Source: Acidobacteriota bacterium (GTDB lineage: Bacteria; Acidobacteriota; Terriglobia; Terriglobales; Acidobacteriaceae). Taken from it: a stretch of 64,000 nucleotides of DNA. The notes beneath the pieces are model-generated. The model ran no database searches and had not been told where the DNA came from. It saw only the letters and a list, made by a program, of their open reading frames with translations. The stretch covers positions 124,001-188,000 of the forward strand of contig JABCZL010000003.1 in the NCBI GenBank assembly GCA_013289685.1. The letters run 5' to 3'. Shown here piece after piece: positions 29,832-38,527 of this stretch (within the stretch, counting starts at the first letter, position 1; each line of letters starts with the position of its first letter). The translations under genes and the position numbers were made by a program.

Positions 29832-32534
29832 ATGACCGAGCCGTCCACTCCGCTGATGCGGCAGTATGCCGCGGTCAAAAAAGAACATCCTACCGCGCTC
29901 TTGTTTTTTCGCCTGGGCGATTTCTACGAGCTTTTCTTTGACGATGCGATCGTGGCGGCGAAAGAACTGCAGATCACCCTGACCTCGCGGAATAAAGAAA
30001 AAGGAATCGCAGTGCCCATGTGCGGCGTGCCTTATCACGCGGCGGAGGGATATATCGGGAAGCTGATTCGCAAGGGCTTTAAGGTGGCAATCTGCGAGCA
30101 AATGGAAACCCCAAGCCAGGCGAAGAAACTTGTTCGGCGGGAAGTGACCCGCGTGATGACGCCGGGGACGGCGGCGGATTCGTCGTTGGGGTCAGATGAG
30201 AATAATTTCCTGGCGGCGCTGGCGCAGGTGACCGATCGCACGGGAGAAAATCGAGTGGGATTCGCCGCGCTCGACTTGTCGACGGGGGAATTCCGGGCTA
30301 CGGAATTTTCGGGCGAGGGCGCGATGCGGCGGGTGCAGGAGGAGTTGGAGCAGTTGCGGCCGAAGGAATTGCTGTATGGATCGGCGGCGCCGTTGTTTGA
30401 GAGTGCGGTCGCTCCCAGCAAAGAGCAGCCGAGCTTTGCTCGGCCGGACAGCCGAGGGCGGCCGTCCCCACATGGTTCTTCTCTGAGGACAGCCACCGGA
30501 ACCTGCACCGAGACTCCGCTCGATGACTGGATTTTTGCGCCGGATCATGCGCTGCCGCTGCTGGAGAATCATTTTGGCGTTTTGTCGCTGGAGGGATTTG
30601 GGCTGGCGGGGCGGACGGCGGCTGCGGCAGCCGCGGGCGCGATTCTGTATTACGTGCGGTCGACGCAGCGGGGGTCGCTGGATCATGTCGACCGCATCGG
30701 GTGGTACGAGCGGCAGAGTTGTCTGGTGCTGGATGCGGTGACGGTTCGTAATCTGGAATTGATTGAGCCGCTGTTTGCGGGCACGGATGCGGGCGTTACG
30801 TTATTCCGGTCGATGGATGCCGCGGTCACGCCCATGGGCAAGCGGCTTCTGCGGGCCTGGCTGTTGCGGCCGTCGCTCGATTTGAGCGAGATCCATGCGA
30901 GGCTCGACGCCGTGGAAGCGGGAGTGAAAGAGAGCATCGCGCGGGAGGAGTTGCGGCGGGCTCTCGATGGCGTGCTGGATCTCGAAAGGCTGTTGAGCCG
31001 GGTGACGCTGGAGACAGCGAATCCCCGGGACCTGCTGGCGCTGGCCGCGTCGCTGGGAAAGATTCCGGCGGTCAGAGCGGCGGTAGGCCGGCTCGCGGCT
31101 GAGCGACTGAAGACTCTGCATGGCTCGCTCGACGAACTGGGCGACGTGCGGGAACGAATTGAGCACACCATCGTTTCGGAACCGCCTTTGAGTTTTGCCG
31201 AGGGCGGAGTGGTTGCAGCGGGCGTGGATCGCGACCTTGACGAATTGCGGGAACTCTCGCGCAACAGCAAGCAGGTGCTGGCGCAGATTGAGCAGCGGGA
31301 GCGGGGGCGCACCGGGATTTCCTCGCTGAAGGTAAAGTTCAATTCCGTCTTCGGCTATTACATTGAGGTCTCGAAACCGAACCTGCACCTGGTTCCGCAG
31401 GATTATGAACGGAAGCAGACGCTGGTTGGTGCGGAGCGGTTCAGCACGCCTGAGTTGAAAGAGTACGAGATCAAGATTCTTGACGCGCAGGAAAAAATTG
31501 TCGAGATCGAGCGGGGGCTGTTTACGGAGTTGCGGACGGAGATCGCGGCGGAGGCTAAGCGGATCCGGCAGACTGCGCTGGCGCTGGCGGAGGTGGATGT
31601 GCTCGGGTCCCTGGCGCACATCGCGGCACTGCGCAATTATTGCCGTCCGGCTTTCGTGGAGTCTGCCGACGCGGCCGAGTTGGAGATTATCGAAGGCCGG
31701 CATCCTGTGATCGAGCAGCAGGAAATGGCGGGAGGCAGCGAGCGCTTCGTCCCGAACGATCTTTATTTGAATGGCACCACGCACAACATTATGCTGCTGA
31801 CCGGGCCGAATATGGGCGGGAAATCGACTTACCTCCGGCAGACGGCGCTGATCGTAATTCTGGCGCAAATGGGATCGTTCGTACCCGCACGGTCGGCGCG
31901 GCTGAGCGTGGTGGATCGTGTGTTCACGCGCATTGGGGCGAGCGACAATCTGGCACGCGGACGATCGACCTTCATGGTGGAGATGACGGAGACGGCGGCG
32001 ATCCTGCACACGGCGACAGCGCGGTCGCTCATTTTATTAGATGAGGTAGGCCGCGGCACTTCCACCTATGACGGGTTGGCGATTGCATGGGCTGCGGTGG
32101 AATATCTCCACGCGCGAGTCCGGGCGAAGACTTTGTTTGCCACGCACTATTTTGAGTTAACCGAACTCGCCGAGCAATTGTCGGGCGTGAAGAATTATCA
32201 CGTGTCGGTGAAGGAGACGGGTGGCGGGATTGTGTTCTTGCGGAAAGTCGAGCCAGGGGCGGCGGATCGCAGTTACGGCATCGAAGTGGCGAAGTTGGCG
32301 GGACTGCCGAACGAAGTCGTGGTGCGGGCGCGGGAGGTGCTGGCGGAACACGAATTTGCGGAAGCGCAGGCGACGGCACATCTTTCTCCGGGGGCGACTC
32401 CTCCGCCCACGCAGTTGACGATTTTTACGCCGCTGTCGCAGCCTGTGCTGGAGAAGCTGCGGGAAGTGGATTTGAACCGGATTACTCCGTTAGAAGCTTT
32501 GAATTTGCTGGCGGAGTTGAAGAAAGAAATCTAA
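29832..32534 (+). CDS. mutS: DNA mismatch repair protein MutS
   Basis: Recognises mismatches and starts repair. The mismatch-binding Phe-x-Glu motif is Phe31-Tyr32-Glu33 (LGDFYELFF). The Walker A motif is GPNMGGKST (658-666), with [14 protein letters not shown] and [12 protein letters not shown] behind it. At 900 residues it is slightly long because about residues 191-228 in the connector domain are encoded by a palindromic repeat inserted in frame ([20 protein letters not shown]). The core before ([13 protein letters not shown]) and after ([15 protein letters not shown]) is normal, so the element lies in a loop. The TAA stop lies in a CCACAGAGG repeat. A short tandem repeat carries the ribosome site. 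Confidence 0.97.
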   Translation: MTEPSTPLMRQYAAVKKEHPTALLFFRLGDFYELFFDDAIVAAKELQITLTSRNKEKGIAVPMCGVPYHAAEGYIGKLIRKGFKVAICEQMETPSQAKKLVRREVTRVMTPGTAADSSLGSDENNFLAALAQVTDRTGENRVGFAALDLSTGEFRATEFSGEGAMRRVQEELEQLRPKELLYGSAAPLFESAVAPSKEQPSFARPDSRGRPSPHGSSLRTATGTCTETPLDDWIFAPDHALPLLENHFGVLSLEGFGLAGRTAAAAAAGAILYYVRSTQRGSLDHVDRIGWYERQSCLVLDAVTVRNLELIEPLFAGTDAGVTLFRSMDAAVTPMGKRLLRAWLLRPSLDLSEIHARLDAVEAGVKESIAREELRRALDGVLDLERLLSRVTLETANPRDLLALAASLGKIPAVRAAVGRLAAERLKTLHGSLDELGDVRERIEHTIVSEPPLSFAEGGVVAAGVDRDLDELRELSRNSKQVLAQIEQRERGRTGISSLKVKFNSVFGYYIEVSKPNLHLVPQDYERKQTLVGAERFSTPELKEYEIKILDAQEKIVEIERGLFTELRTEIAAEAKRIRQTALALAEVDVLGSLAHIAALRNYCRPAFVESADAAELEIIEGRHPVIEQQEMAGGSERFVPNDLYLNGTTHNIMLLTGPNMGGKSTYLRQTALIVILAQMGSFVPARSARLSVVDRVFTRIGASDNLARGRSTFMVEMTETAAILHTATARSLILLDEVGRGTSTYDGLAIAWAAVEYLHARVRAKTLFATHYFELTELAEQLSGVKNYHVSVKETGGGIVFLRKVEPGAADRSYGIEVAKLAGLPNEVVVRAREVLAEHEFAEAQATAHLSPGATPPPTQLTIFTPLSQPVLEKLREVDLNRITPLEALNLLAELKKEI
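30419..30476. repeat. Palindromic repeat translated within mutS
   Basis: The unit runs AAAGAGC, a perfect GCCGAGC-TTT-GCTCGGC hairpin (30428-30444), a spacer, and GGGCGGCCGTCCCCACATG. The same plan occurs at 57187-57261, outside any gene (AAAGAGC, GTCGAGC-TGC-GCTCGAC, ..., GGGCGGCTGTCCCCACATG). An in-frame length lets it be translated. Confidence 0.8.
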
Positions 32535-32562
32535 CCACAGGGGACACAGAGGGGCACAGAGG
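32532..32562. repeat. CCACAGAGG repeat, copy 3, single arm
   Basis: TAACCACAGGGGACACAGAGG and GGCACAGAGG follow the mutS stop, whose TAA is its first three bases. It lies 17 bases before the nagZ start. The second arm is missing. Confidence 0.75.
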
Positions 32563-32579
32563 AAATTCCTTCCTGGAAA

Positions 32580-33704
32580 ATGATGGACCGACGCAAGGCT
32601 CGGAGTATTGACGAGATTGGACAACTGCTGATCGTGGGCTTTGACGGCGCAGAGATTACGCCGCAGGTCAGTTCCCTGCTTAAGCGGCTGCAGCCGGCTG
32701 GGGTGATTCTTTTCGCGCGGAATATCAAGAATCCGGAACAGACCTGGCGGTTGCTCCGCGATAGTCAGAAGTGCGTGGCCACGCCGCTGTTCGCCTGCGT
32801 TGATCTGGAGGGCGGGACGGTGGACCGGTTTCGCGATGTGCTTGGGGCCGCGCCTTCGGCGGCGGATGTATTCGTGACTGGCGATCGCAAGCTGTTTCGC
32901 AGGCACGGGGAAATCATCGGCGCAAACTGCCGCGCGCTGGGATTTAACGTCGATTTCGCGCCGGTGCTCGATCTGGCATTCGAGGCGTCACGAAGCGTCA
33001 TGGGGACGCGAGCGGTGGCGGCTGATCCGCGCGAGACGATCACTTACGCGAGGGAGTTTTTGGCGGGGCTTCAGGATGAACGCGTGCTGGGATGCGGCAA
33101 GCACTTTCCTGGTCTCGGCGAGGGCCAACTCGACAGCCATCACCAGCTGCCGGTGATTGAAAAGCCGTTGCAGAGGCTGTGGGCGGAAGACCTGCTTCCC
33201 TACCGGACGCTGCGCCGGCAATTGCCGATGGTGATGATTTCGCATGCGGCGTATCCGCAGGTCACGCGGGATCGAACTCCGGCGTCGCTGTCGAAGGTGT
33301 GGATCACCGACATTCTGCGCAAGAAGATTGGCTACCGTAATCTGATCGTATCGGACGATCTGGAGATGGGCGGCGTGCTGGCGGCTGCGCCGGTCGGCGA
33401 GGCGGGGGTGGACTTTGTGCGGGCGGGAGGCGATTTGTGCCTGATCTGCCATCGGGAGGAATACATTCTTCAGGCGTACGAGGCGCTGCGCAAGACGGCG
33501 GAGCGGGATTCGAAGTTTGCGCGGCGTGTGGCGGAGGCGACGCGGCGTGTGCTGGCGTTTAAGAAAAAACTGGCGAGCAGGAGTACCCGCGGCCCGTCCG
33601 GAGCCACGGTGGAGAAGTTGACGCGGAGGTTGTGGGAGTTTGGGGAGCAAGTAAGGTTGGAGCCTTTCAGCCGTCAGGCGGACAAGCGGCGGTCGCGATC
33701 ATGA
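32580..33704 (+). CDS. nagZ: Beta-N-acetylhexosaminidase NagZ (GH3)
   Basis: Removes N-acetylglucosamine from anhydro-muropeptides in peptidoglycan recycling, normally in the cytoplasm. The family motifs are VDLEGGTVDRFR, GFNVDFAPVLD, GKHFPGLGEGQLDSH with the catalytic Asp185-His187 pair, and the nucleophile in IVSDDLEMGG (Asp259-260). The usual HG in KHFPGHG is LG here. The C-terminal tail past residue 330 is Arg/Lys-rich and probably disordered. Two ATG codons stand together at the start. The stop overlaps the anmK start by ATGA, so the two recycle murein in one operon. Confidence 0.93.
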   Translation: MMDRRKARSIDEIGQLLIVGFDGAEITPQVSSLLKRLQPAGVILFARNIKNPEQTWRLLRDSQKCVATPLFACVDLEGGTVDRFRDVLGAAPSAADVFVTGDRKLFRRHGEIIGANCRALGFNVDFAPVLDLAFEASRSVMGTRAVAADPRETITYAREFLAGLQDERVLGCGKHFPGLGEGQLDSHHQLPVIEKPLQRLWAEDLLPYRTLRRQLPMVMISHAAYPQVTRDRTPASLSKVWITDILRKKIGYRNLIVSDDLEMGGVLAAAPVGEAGVDFVRAGGDLCLICHREEYILQAYEALRKTAERDSKFARRVAEATRRVLAFKKKLASRSTRGPSGATVEKLTRRLWEFGEQVRLEPFSRQADKRRSRS

Positions 33705-34960
33705 GCGCGAAGGCAATGATCGTGGCCGGGGTGATGAGCGGGACCTCGGCGGATGGGATTAATGTCGCGCTGGTGCGAGTGGGCGAGGCGCGCTCTCGCT
33801 CTCGTAAGGCGTCCGCCGCGTCTTCGAGCTTCCGCGAGAAGTCACCTTACACTGCACACATTAGCGGACGGGAGTGTCCGCTCCACACGATCAAACTCTT
33901 GGGACATGCGGAATATTCCTATCCTGCCAAGGTCCGCGCCGCGGTGCTTTCCGCGATGAACGCGACTCGGGCCAGCGTGGCCGAGTTGTCGCGGCTTAAC
34001 TTTTTGCTGGGCGAACTTTACGCCGACGCGGTGCTGGCGACGGAGCGGCAGTTTCGGGTGAAGGCTGAATTGGTCGGCTGCCATGGGCAGACTTTGTACC
34101 ATCAGGGCGAGGCGCAGACATTTCTGGGACAAAGAATTGCCGCGACCTGGCAGTCGGGCGAGGCCGCCGTGATTGCGGCGCGGGTGGGCGTGCCTGTGGT
34201 TTCGGATTTTCGTCCTGCGGATATGGCGGCGGGTGGCAAGGGGGCGCCGCTGGTTCCATATCTTGACTATCTGCTTTTCCGTGACCCGAAGATCGGACGC
34301 ATTGTGCAGAATATTGGAGGCATTGCGAATCTCACGGCGATTCCCGCGGGGGCCGACGCGAGCCGCGTGTTCGCCTTCGATACCGGACCGGGGAACATGG
34401 TGATCGACGCGGTAACCGAGGCTATGTATGGCCGGGCGTTTGATCGCGGTGGGAAGATCGGCGCATCGGGAAAGGTCTTGCCGTCCGTTCTTGACACGAT
34501 GCTGCGGCGCGGCTTCTTCAAGGCGAAACCTCCGAAGACCGCCGGGCGCGAGGAATTCGGGCGGGAATTTGTGGGCGAGTTCTTGCGGCAATGCCGCGGC
34601 GCCCGTAAACAAGATGTTGTCGCGACGGCCACCGCCCTGACGGCGCGGTCGATCGCCGACGCGGTGCAGCGATTCGTCATCCAGAAATCAAGCTCAGCTG
34701 CTAAGACTTCTTTTCGCGAAATGATTCTCTCCGGAGGCGGCGCCAGAAATGCGACTCTTGTCGGCATGCTGGCGGAGAGCCTCGCACCGCTTGGGATCCA
34801 GTTGCGATTCTCGGACGAGTTTGGCTTGCCTTCGGAGGCGAAAGAAGCAGTGGCGTTTGCCGTGCTGGCTTACGAGACATGGAATCGAAGGGCTTCGAAT
34901 GTGCCATCGGCGACGGGCGCGAAACGGGCGGCCGTGCTGGGGAAGATTTCGTATGTGTGA
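33701..34960 (+). CDS. anmK: Anhydro-N-acetylmuramic acid kinase, with in-frame repeat insert
   Basis: Phosphorylates anhydroMurNAc with water cleavage to give MurNAc-6-phosphate, the step after NagZ. Motifs are MSGTSADGI (ATP-binding), GCHGQTLYH, SDFRPADMAAGGKGAPLVP with catalytic Asp169, NIGGIANLT and DTGPGNMVID. The start at 33701 is fixed by the 4-base overlap with nagZ. Between VALVRV and LLGHAEY there is an extra stretch of about 40 residues, rich in Arg and Ser. Its end (HISGRECPLHTI) is encoded by a dispersed GCGGAC palindrome. The core is otherwise intact, so the enzyme is probably active. Confidence 0.95.
   Translation: MSAKAMIVAGVMSGTSADGINVALVRVGEARSRSRKASAASSSFREKSPYTAHISGRECPLHTIKLLGHAEYSYPAKVRAAVLSAMNATRASVAELSRLNFLLGELYADAVLATERQFRVKAELVGCHGQTLYHQGEAQTFLGQRIAATWQSGEAAVIAARVGVPVVSDFRPADMAAGGKGAPLVPYLDYLLFRDPKIGRIVQNIGGIANLTAIPAGADASRVFAFDTGPGNMVIDAVTEAMYGRAFDRGGKIGASGKVLPSVLDTMLRRGFFKAKPPKTAGREEFGREFVGEFLRQCRGARKQDVVATATALTARSIADAVQRFVIQKSSSAAKTSFREMILSGGGARNATLVGMLAESLAPLGIQLRFSDEFGLPSEAKEAVAFAVLAYETWNRRASNVPSATGAKRAAVLGKISYV
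33864..33888. repeat. GCGGAC...GTGTCCGC palindrome inside anmK, copy 3
   Basis: GCGGACGGGAGTGTCCGC followed by TCCACAC, nearly identical to the intergenic copies at 9691 and 22741, but translated here in frame as part of AnmK. Confidence 0.85.
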
Positions 34961-36569
34961 GGATCAGACCTCGGACCGCGGACCTCGGACTTCGGACCTC
35001 AGCCGCCTAGGTCTGCAGTCTGAGGTCCGATGTCGATTCGGCCCCGGAGTTCTCGCGCTGCTTTGCGTGGTCGCCGCGATCGTGCCGCTTCTTGCCTGCT
35101 CAGCGAAGCCCGATCCCAATACGCTGGTCATGATTATCGAGTCGAGCCCGACGAATCTTGATCCGCGGGTGGGGCTCGATGCGTACTCGGCGCGCATTGA
35201 CGCCTTGTTGTTTGATGGACTGGTGACACGCGGTGATCAGCTAAACGTTGTTCCCGGGCTGGCCGAGCGGTGGGAGATTCCCGATCCGCGAACCTATGTT
35301 TTTCATCTTCATCATGGCGTCCGATTTCATGACGGCCGTGGCCTGACCTCCCGCGATGTGAAGTGGACGCTCGATTCTCTGCTCCAAGGCAGGATTCGAA
35401 GCACCAAGACGGCGAATTATCGCTTTGTCGACCACATTGATGCGCCGGACGATTTCACCGTGATCTTTCATCTGAAGGAACCGGACTCACCTTTGCTGTG
35501 GAACCTGGCCGATGCGGTGATGGGGATTGTGCCGTACGGCAGCGGCGAGGAGATGACGCAGCATCCCATTGGCTCGGGCCCGTTCAAGTTCGTCAGCGCT
35601 GAAATGGACCGCGAGGTTGTCATCGAGCGCAATGACAACTATTGGGGTGCGAAGGCGAAACTAGCGCGGGTACGTTTTACGGTCATTCCTGACGAGACGA
35701 CCGAGGCGCTCGAACTGCGCAAAGGCAGCAGCGATATTGCGATCAACGCGTACCTGACTCCAGATACCATCGCGGTACTGGCGCACGACCCCAATCTGAC
35801 GGTGATGAATGGGCCGGGGACGCGGCTGGCATATCTGGCGTTCAACTTGCGCGACCCGATTCTGAAGGACGCGCGAGTGCGGCAGGCGATTGCTTATGCT
35901 CTTGACCGGCGGCCGATGATCGAGTACTTGTGGCGGGGCGAGGCGACCCCGGCGAGCAGCGTTTTGCCCAAGCAGAGTTGGGCGTACAACGGGGACGTTC
36001 CGGTTTACGACCATGATCCGGAAAAAGCGAAGCAGTTGCTGGATGCGGCGGGTTATCCCGAGAGTAACGGCGTGCGCTTTCACATCACGATGAAGACCTC
36101 GACCGATGCGAACACGCGGTTGATGGTGGCGGTGATGCAGCGGCAGCTGCGCGAAGTGGGGATTGCGCTCGACATCCGCAGCTTTGAGTTCGCCACCTTT
36201 TTTTCCGATGTGACCCACGGCGCGTTTCAGATGTACGGCTTGCGCTGGATCGGGGGGAATGAGGATCCAGACATTTTCGAATACGCGTTTCATTCGGCCA
36301 AGTTTCCACCCAACGGGGCGAATCGCGGCTTTTACTCCAATCCAAAGATCGATGCGCTGATTGACCAGGCGCGGCGCGAAGTCGATCCCGCGGTGCGCAA
36401 GCCGCTGTATGCTGAGGTGCAGCGGATTCTGGCCGAGGACTTGCCTTACATCGACCTGTGGTATCTCGACAACGTTCTGGTGCACACGCGGCGGGTACGG
36501 AACTTGAAACTGAATCCGGCAGGAAACTTCGATTTCCTCCGCACGGCGGAGCTGGAGTCCCGAAACTGA
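34953..36569 (+). CDS. Peptide-type solute-binding lipoprotein (ABC family 5)
   Basis: A periplasmic substrate-binding protein of the OppA/DppA/MppA family. The lipobox is LLAC with lipidated Cys49. The mature part has SSPTNLDPRVGLDAYSA, YVFHLHHGVRFHDG, RNDNYWG and AYALDRRPMI, which are family hallmarks. The start at 34953 is inferred because it overlaps the anmK stop; the first 27 residues (TSDRGPRTSDLSRL) are encoded by a CGGACCTCGGA repeat and lengthen the signal n-region. No permease or ATPase follows. With nagZ and anmK before it, murein peptide binding is a fair guess. Confidence 0.87.
   Translation: MCEDQTSDRGPRTSDLSRLGLQSEVRCRFGPGVLALLCVVAAIVPLLACSAKPDPNTLVMIIESSPTNLDPRVGLDAYSARIDALLFDGLVTRGDQLNVVPGLAERWEIPDPRTYVFHLHHGVRFHDGRGLTSRDVKWTLDSLLQGRIRSTKTANYRFVDHIDAPDDFTVIFHLKEPDSPLLWNLADAVMGIVPYGSGEEMTQHPIGSGPFKFVSAEMDREVVIERNDNYWGAKAKLARVRFTVIPDETTEALELRKGSSDIAINAYLTPDTIAVLAHDPNLTVMNGPGTRLAYLAFNLRDPILKDARVRQAIAYALDRRPMIEYLWRGEATPASSVLPKQSWAYNGDVPVYDHDPEKAKQLLDAAGYPESNGVRFHITMKTSTDANTRLMVAVMQRQLREVGIALDIRSFEFATFFSDVTHGAFQMYGLRWIGGNEDPDIFEYAFHSAKFPPNGANRGFYSNPKIDALIDQARREVDPAVRKPLYAEVQRILAEDLPYIDLWYLDNVLVHTRRVRNLKLNPAGNFDFLRTAELESRN
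34964..35036. repeat. CCTCGGAC...GGTCCGA repeat, translated as leader
   Basis: CAGACCTCGGACCGCGGACCTCGGA, a GGTCTGCAGTCTGAGGTCC partner and CGATGTCG form an imperfect inverted repeat. It is translated as part of the lipoprotein leader. A related GTCGGACCTCGG...GGGCCTCGGA lies at 42791-42821. Confidence 0.7.
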
Positions 36570-36653
36570 AGCGGCAACGAACCGGCTACACATTTTTTGC
36601 AAGCGGCCGGCCGGCACGTGATGATGCCTTAAATCTCGGCACGTACAGAACCG

Positions 36654-37184
36654 CTACGGACACTCGGTACGTAATTGTTTTGTGAGATGGAGTACAAGAT
36701 CGTCGTCAAGCATTACCTGGACATACTGCCCAACATACTGGTCTCGGTAGGTAATGCCACGGCCGTCTGGAATGTAGCCTCGCAACGCATACAGTCGCTG
36801 GGCAGCGTTGTACCCAGCATGCAGCCCCACCCCGATACCAACGACAAAATAATCGCGAGCAGCTTGCGCTTCTGCAAGATCCAGCAGGCGGCTTGCAATA
36901 CCACGTCTGCGAAATGTGGGAAGCACATTCAGGTCTTGGATCTCAGGAATCTCCAGCTCGGCAAATCCCGGATATGTGGGCCGCCGGTTGATGGTTACAT
37001 AACCTGCGAACTCCCCGTCGACGTCAGCAACCAGACAGGTGCGGCTTCCCGCCGCCTCTTGCTCCAAGTACAGCTGATACTTTGCCTCTGGTTTGACCGA
37101 ACCGATGCTCGCGAATGCCGCCGTCATGACCGGTGGGTCATGTTGATTAAGTGAGCGAATCTGAATGGCTCCGAACGTTTTCAT
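36654..37184 (-). CDS. GNAT family N-acetyltransferase
   Basis: A 176-residue acetyl-CoA-dependent acetyltransferase. The Q/R-x-x-G-x-G/A motif A is LNVLPTFRRRGIASRLL, preceded by the beta4 strand IQDLNV; motif B includes the YNAAQRLYALRGY segment with a Tyr that often donates a proton. The acceptor is unknown. The start at 37184 (MKTFGAIQIR) is chosen over 37259, as the extra 25 residues carry no fold. Confidence 0.85.
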   Translation of the reverse strand: MKTFGAIQIRSLNQHDPPVMTAAFASIGSVKPEAKYQLYLEQEAAGSRTCLVADVDGEFAGYVTINRRPTYPGFAELEIPEIQDLNVLPTFRRRGIASRLLDLAEAQAARDYFVVGIGVGLHAGYNAAQRLYALRGYIPDGRGITYRDQYVGQYVQVMLDDDLVLHLTKQLRTECP

Positions 37185-37304
37185 GTGAAACACTCTACCG
37201 CGTTGCGCCAGGCTTTGAGCCCGGACGATAACCATTTTTTCGTTGCACAGCTGCGCCAAGAGAGCATAATCAAGAGTTAACAGCGATCTCCGCGGAGGAG
37301 CCCC

Positions 37305-38453
37305 GTGGAAGCTAACGCGGCCAAACAGATCCGTTCGTTCGCGATTGGTTTCGGTTTGCTGTGCGCGGTTTCGGTGACTGGTCAGCAGTCTGTCGACATT
37401 CCTGAAGTACCTCCAGCGTTCAAGCTCGATGTGGAATCCGCTGCGCGCTTGCGGCCTCAGCTCATGGCGCAGAGCACGGCAGCTTCGGGTCGCTATGCCA
37501 CGGGCAGCCTGGTTTTCAGCCGACTGGTGGAGCAGGTTCTGGCGGAATCCCGCAGCAAGTTTGCGTGGCAGTTGCGGATTGTCGATGACGATCAGCTGAA
37601 CGCGTACTCTTCCCCGGACGGAACGGTCTATGTAGAAAGCGGTCTGGCGCGGCTGGCGGGCCCTAGCAGCGGATTATGGGCGGCCCTGCTGTCGCACGAG
37701 ATCGCGCACGTCGTACGGCGCGACTGGGCCCGGCGCTATCTGTACCAGAAATATCTGGAGAACGGCGGCGGCGCTGGCATCGTGCTCGGCGATCCGAGTC
37801 TGCCTTCGGGCTCTTGGCAGGACTCCGAAAAGGCCAGCGCCGATCTGGGCAGATTCGGACGGCAGATGGAACTGGAGGCCGACCGGGAAGGCCTGATGAT
37901 GATGGCCCATGCCGGCTACCATCCTGACTTTGTCCCCGCGCTGCATCATCTGTTGCACGCACGAGGCCTGGGAACGAATACGCGGTCGATTTACGCCATG
38001 CATCCCTGCTGGGAAGAGCGCGACCACGAACTGAGCCGCGCCTACATTGCCGCGAGCATTGAGTTTGCGCGGCGGTGGCCGGAGTGGTATGCCTCGCCGG
38101 GCGGGAATCCACCGGTGGTCGTGTTTGCTGAAGAGCCTACGGTTCGAAAGACCGGGGAGAAGGAATGGCAGATCCGGGTGCCCATGCGATGTCAGAACCT
38201 GGCGGGCGCGGTGGAAGTTGTTCTCAGCGCGTCGCGTGGAACAGCGGCGCGCGAGCGGCCTGCGTACCTGCCGGAATCTGACACCGACACGAGGCAGTTG
38301 ACCGGCTGCACTTCGCCCCGGACCACCATCACTTTCACTTTGGCAGACACCTCCGTCCGACCGAAACCGGGCGCGCAGTGGACTGATGTCTACGTGCTCG
38401 ACGCGTGGGGCTCAGTACTCGCGCGCGCCGAACTTCCCAAGCTGCCGCACTGA
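37305..38453 (+). CDS. M48 zinc metalloprotease, secreted
   Basis: A periplasmic protease of the BepA/Ste24-like M48 group. The N-terminal hydrophobic stretch (SFAIGFGLLCAVSVTG) is a signal peptide or anchor. The zinc site is HEIAH (His131, Glu132, His135) with Glu191 in ELEADREG. A beta domain of about 130 residues follows without TPR units; its purpose is unknown. The GTG start has GGAGGAG five to six bases upstream. Likely role is quality control of envelope proteins, inferred from the family. Confidence 0.9.
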   Translation: MEANAAKQIRSFAIGFGLLCAVSVTGQQSVDIPEVPPAFKLDVESAARLRPQLMAQSTAASGRYATGSLVFSRLVEQVLAESRSKFAWQLRIVDDDQLNAYSSPDGTVYVESGLARLAGPSSGLWAALLSHEIAHVVRRDWARRYLYQKYLENGGGAGIVLGDPSLPSGSWQDSEKASADLGRFGRQMELEADREGLMMMAHAGYHPDFVPALHHLLHARGLGTNTRSIYAMHPCWEERDHELSRAYIAASIEFARRWPEWYASPGGNPPVVVFAEEPTVRKTGEKEWQIRVPMRCQNLAGAVEVVLSASRGTAARERPAYLPESDTDTRQLTGCTSPRTTITFTLADTSVRPKPGAQWTDVYVLDAWGSVLARAELPKLPH

Positions 38454-38498
38454 GCACCGCAACAGATCCTCGCGCCGCCAGGCGTGCTCTAGGGACCG

Positions 38499-38507
38499 TG
38501 TTACCAT
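38499..38507 (+). promoter_or_regulatory. Candidate extended -10 promoter, TGTTACCAT
   Basis: TGTTACCAT, ending 20 bases before the start of the next secreted-protein gene. An identical TGTTACCAT, with the same flanks (CGTGTTACCATCG), stands at 39363 before ymdB. Confidence 0.6.
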
Positions 38508-38527
38508 CGCCTTAGATCGGAGTTCAG

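Noticed and set aside
36675-37154. A 159-codon plus-strand open frame
   Set aside because: It is opposite the GNAT gene, whose motif A and B are clear.
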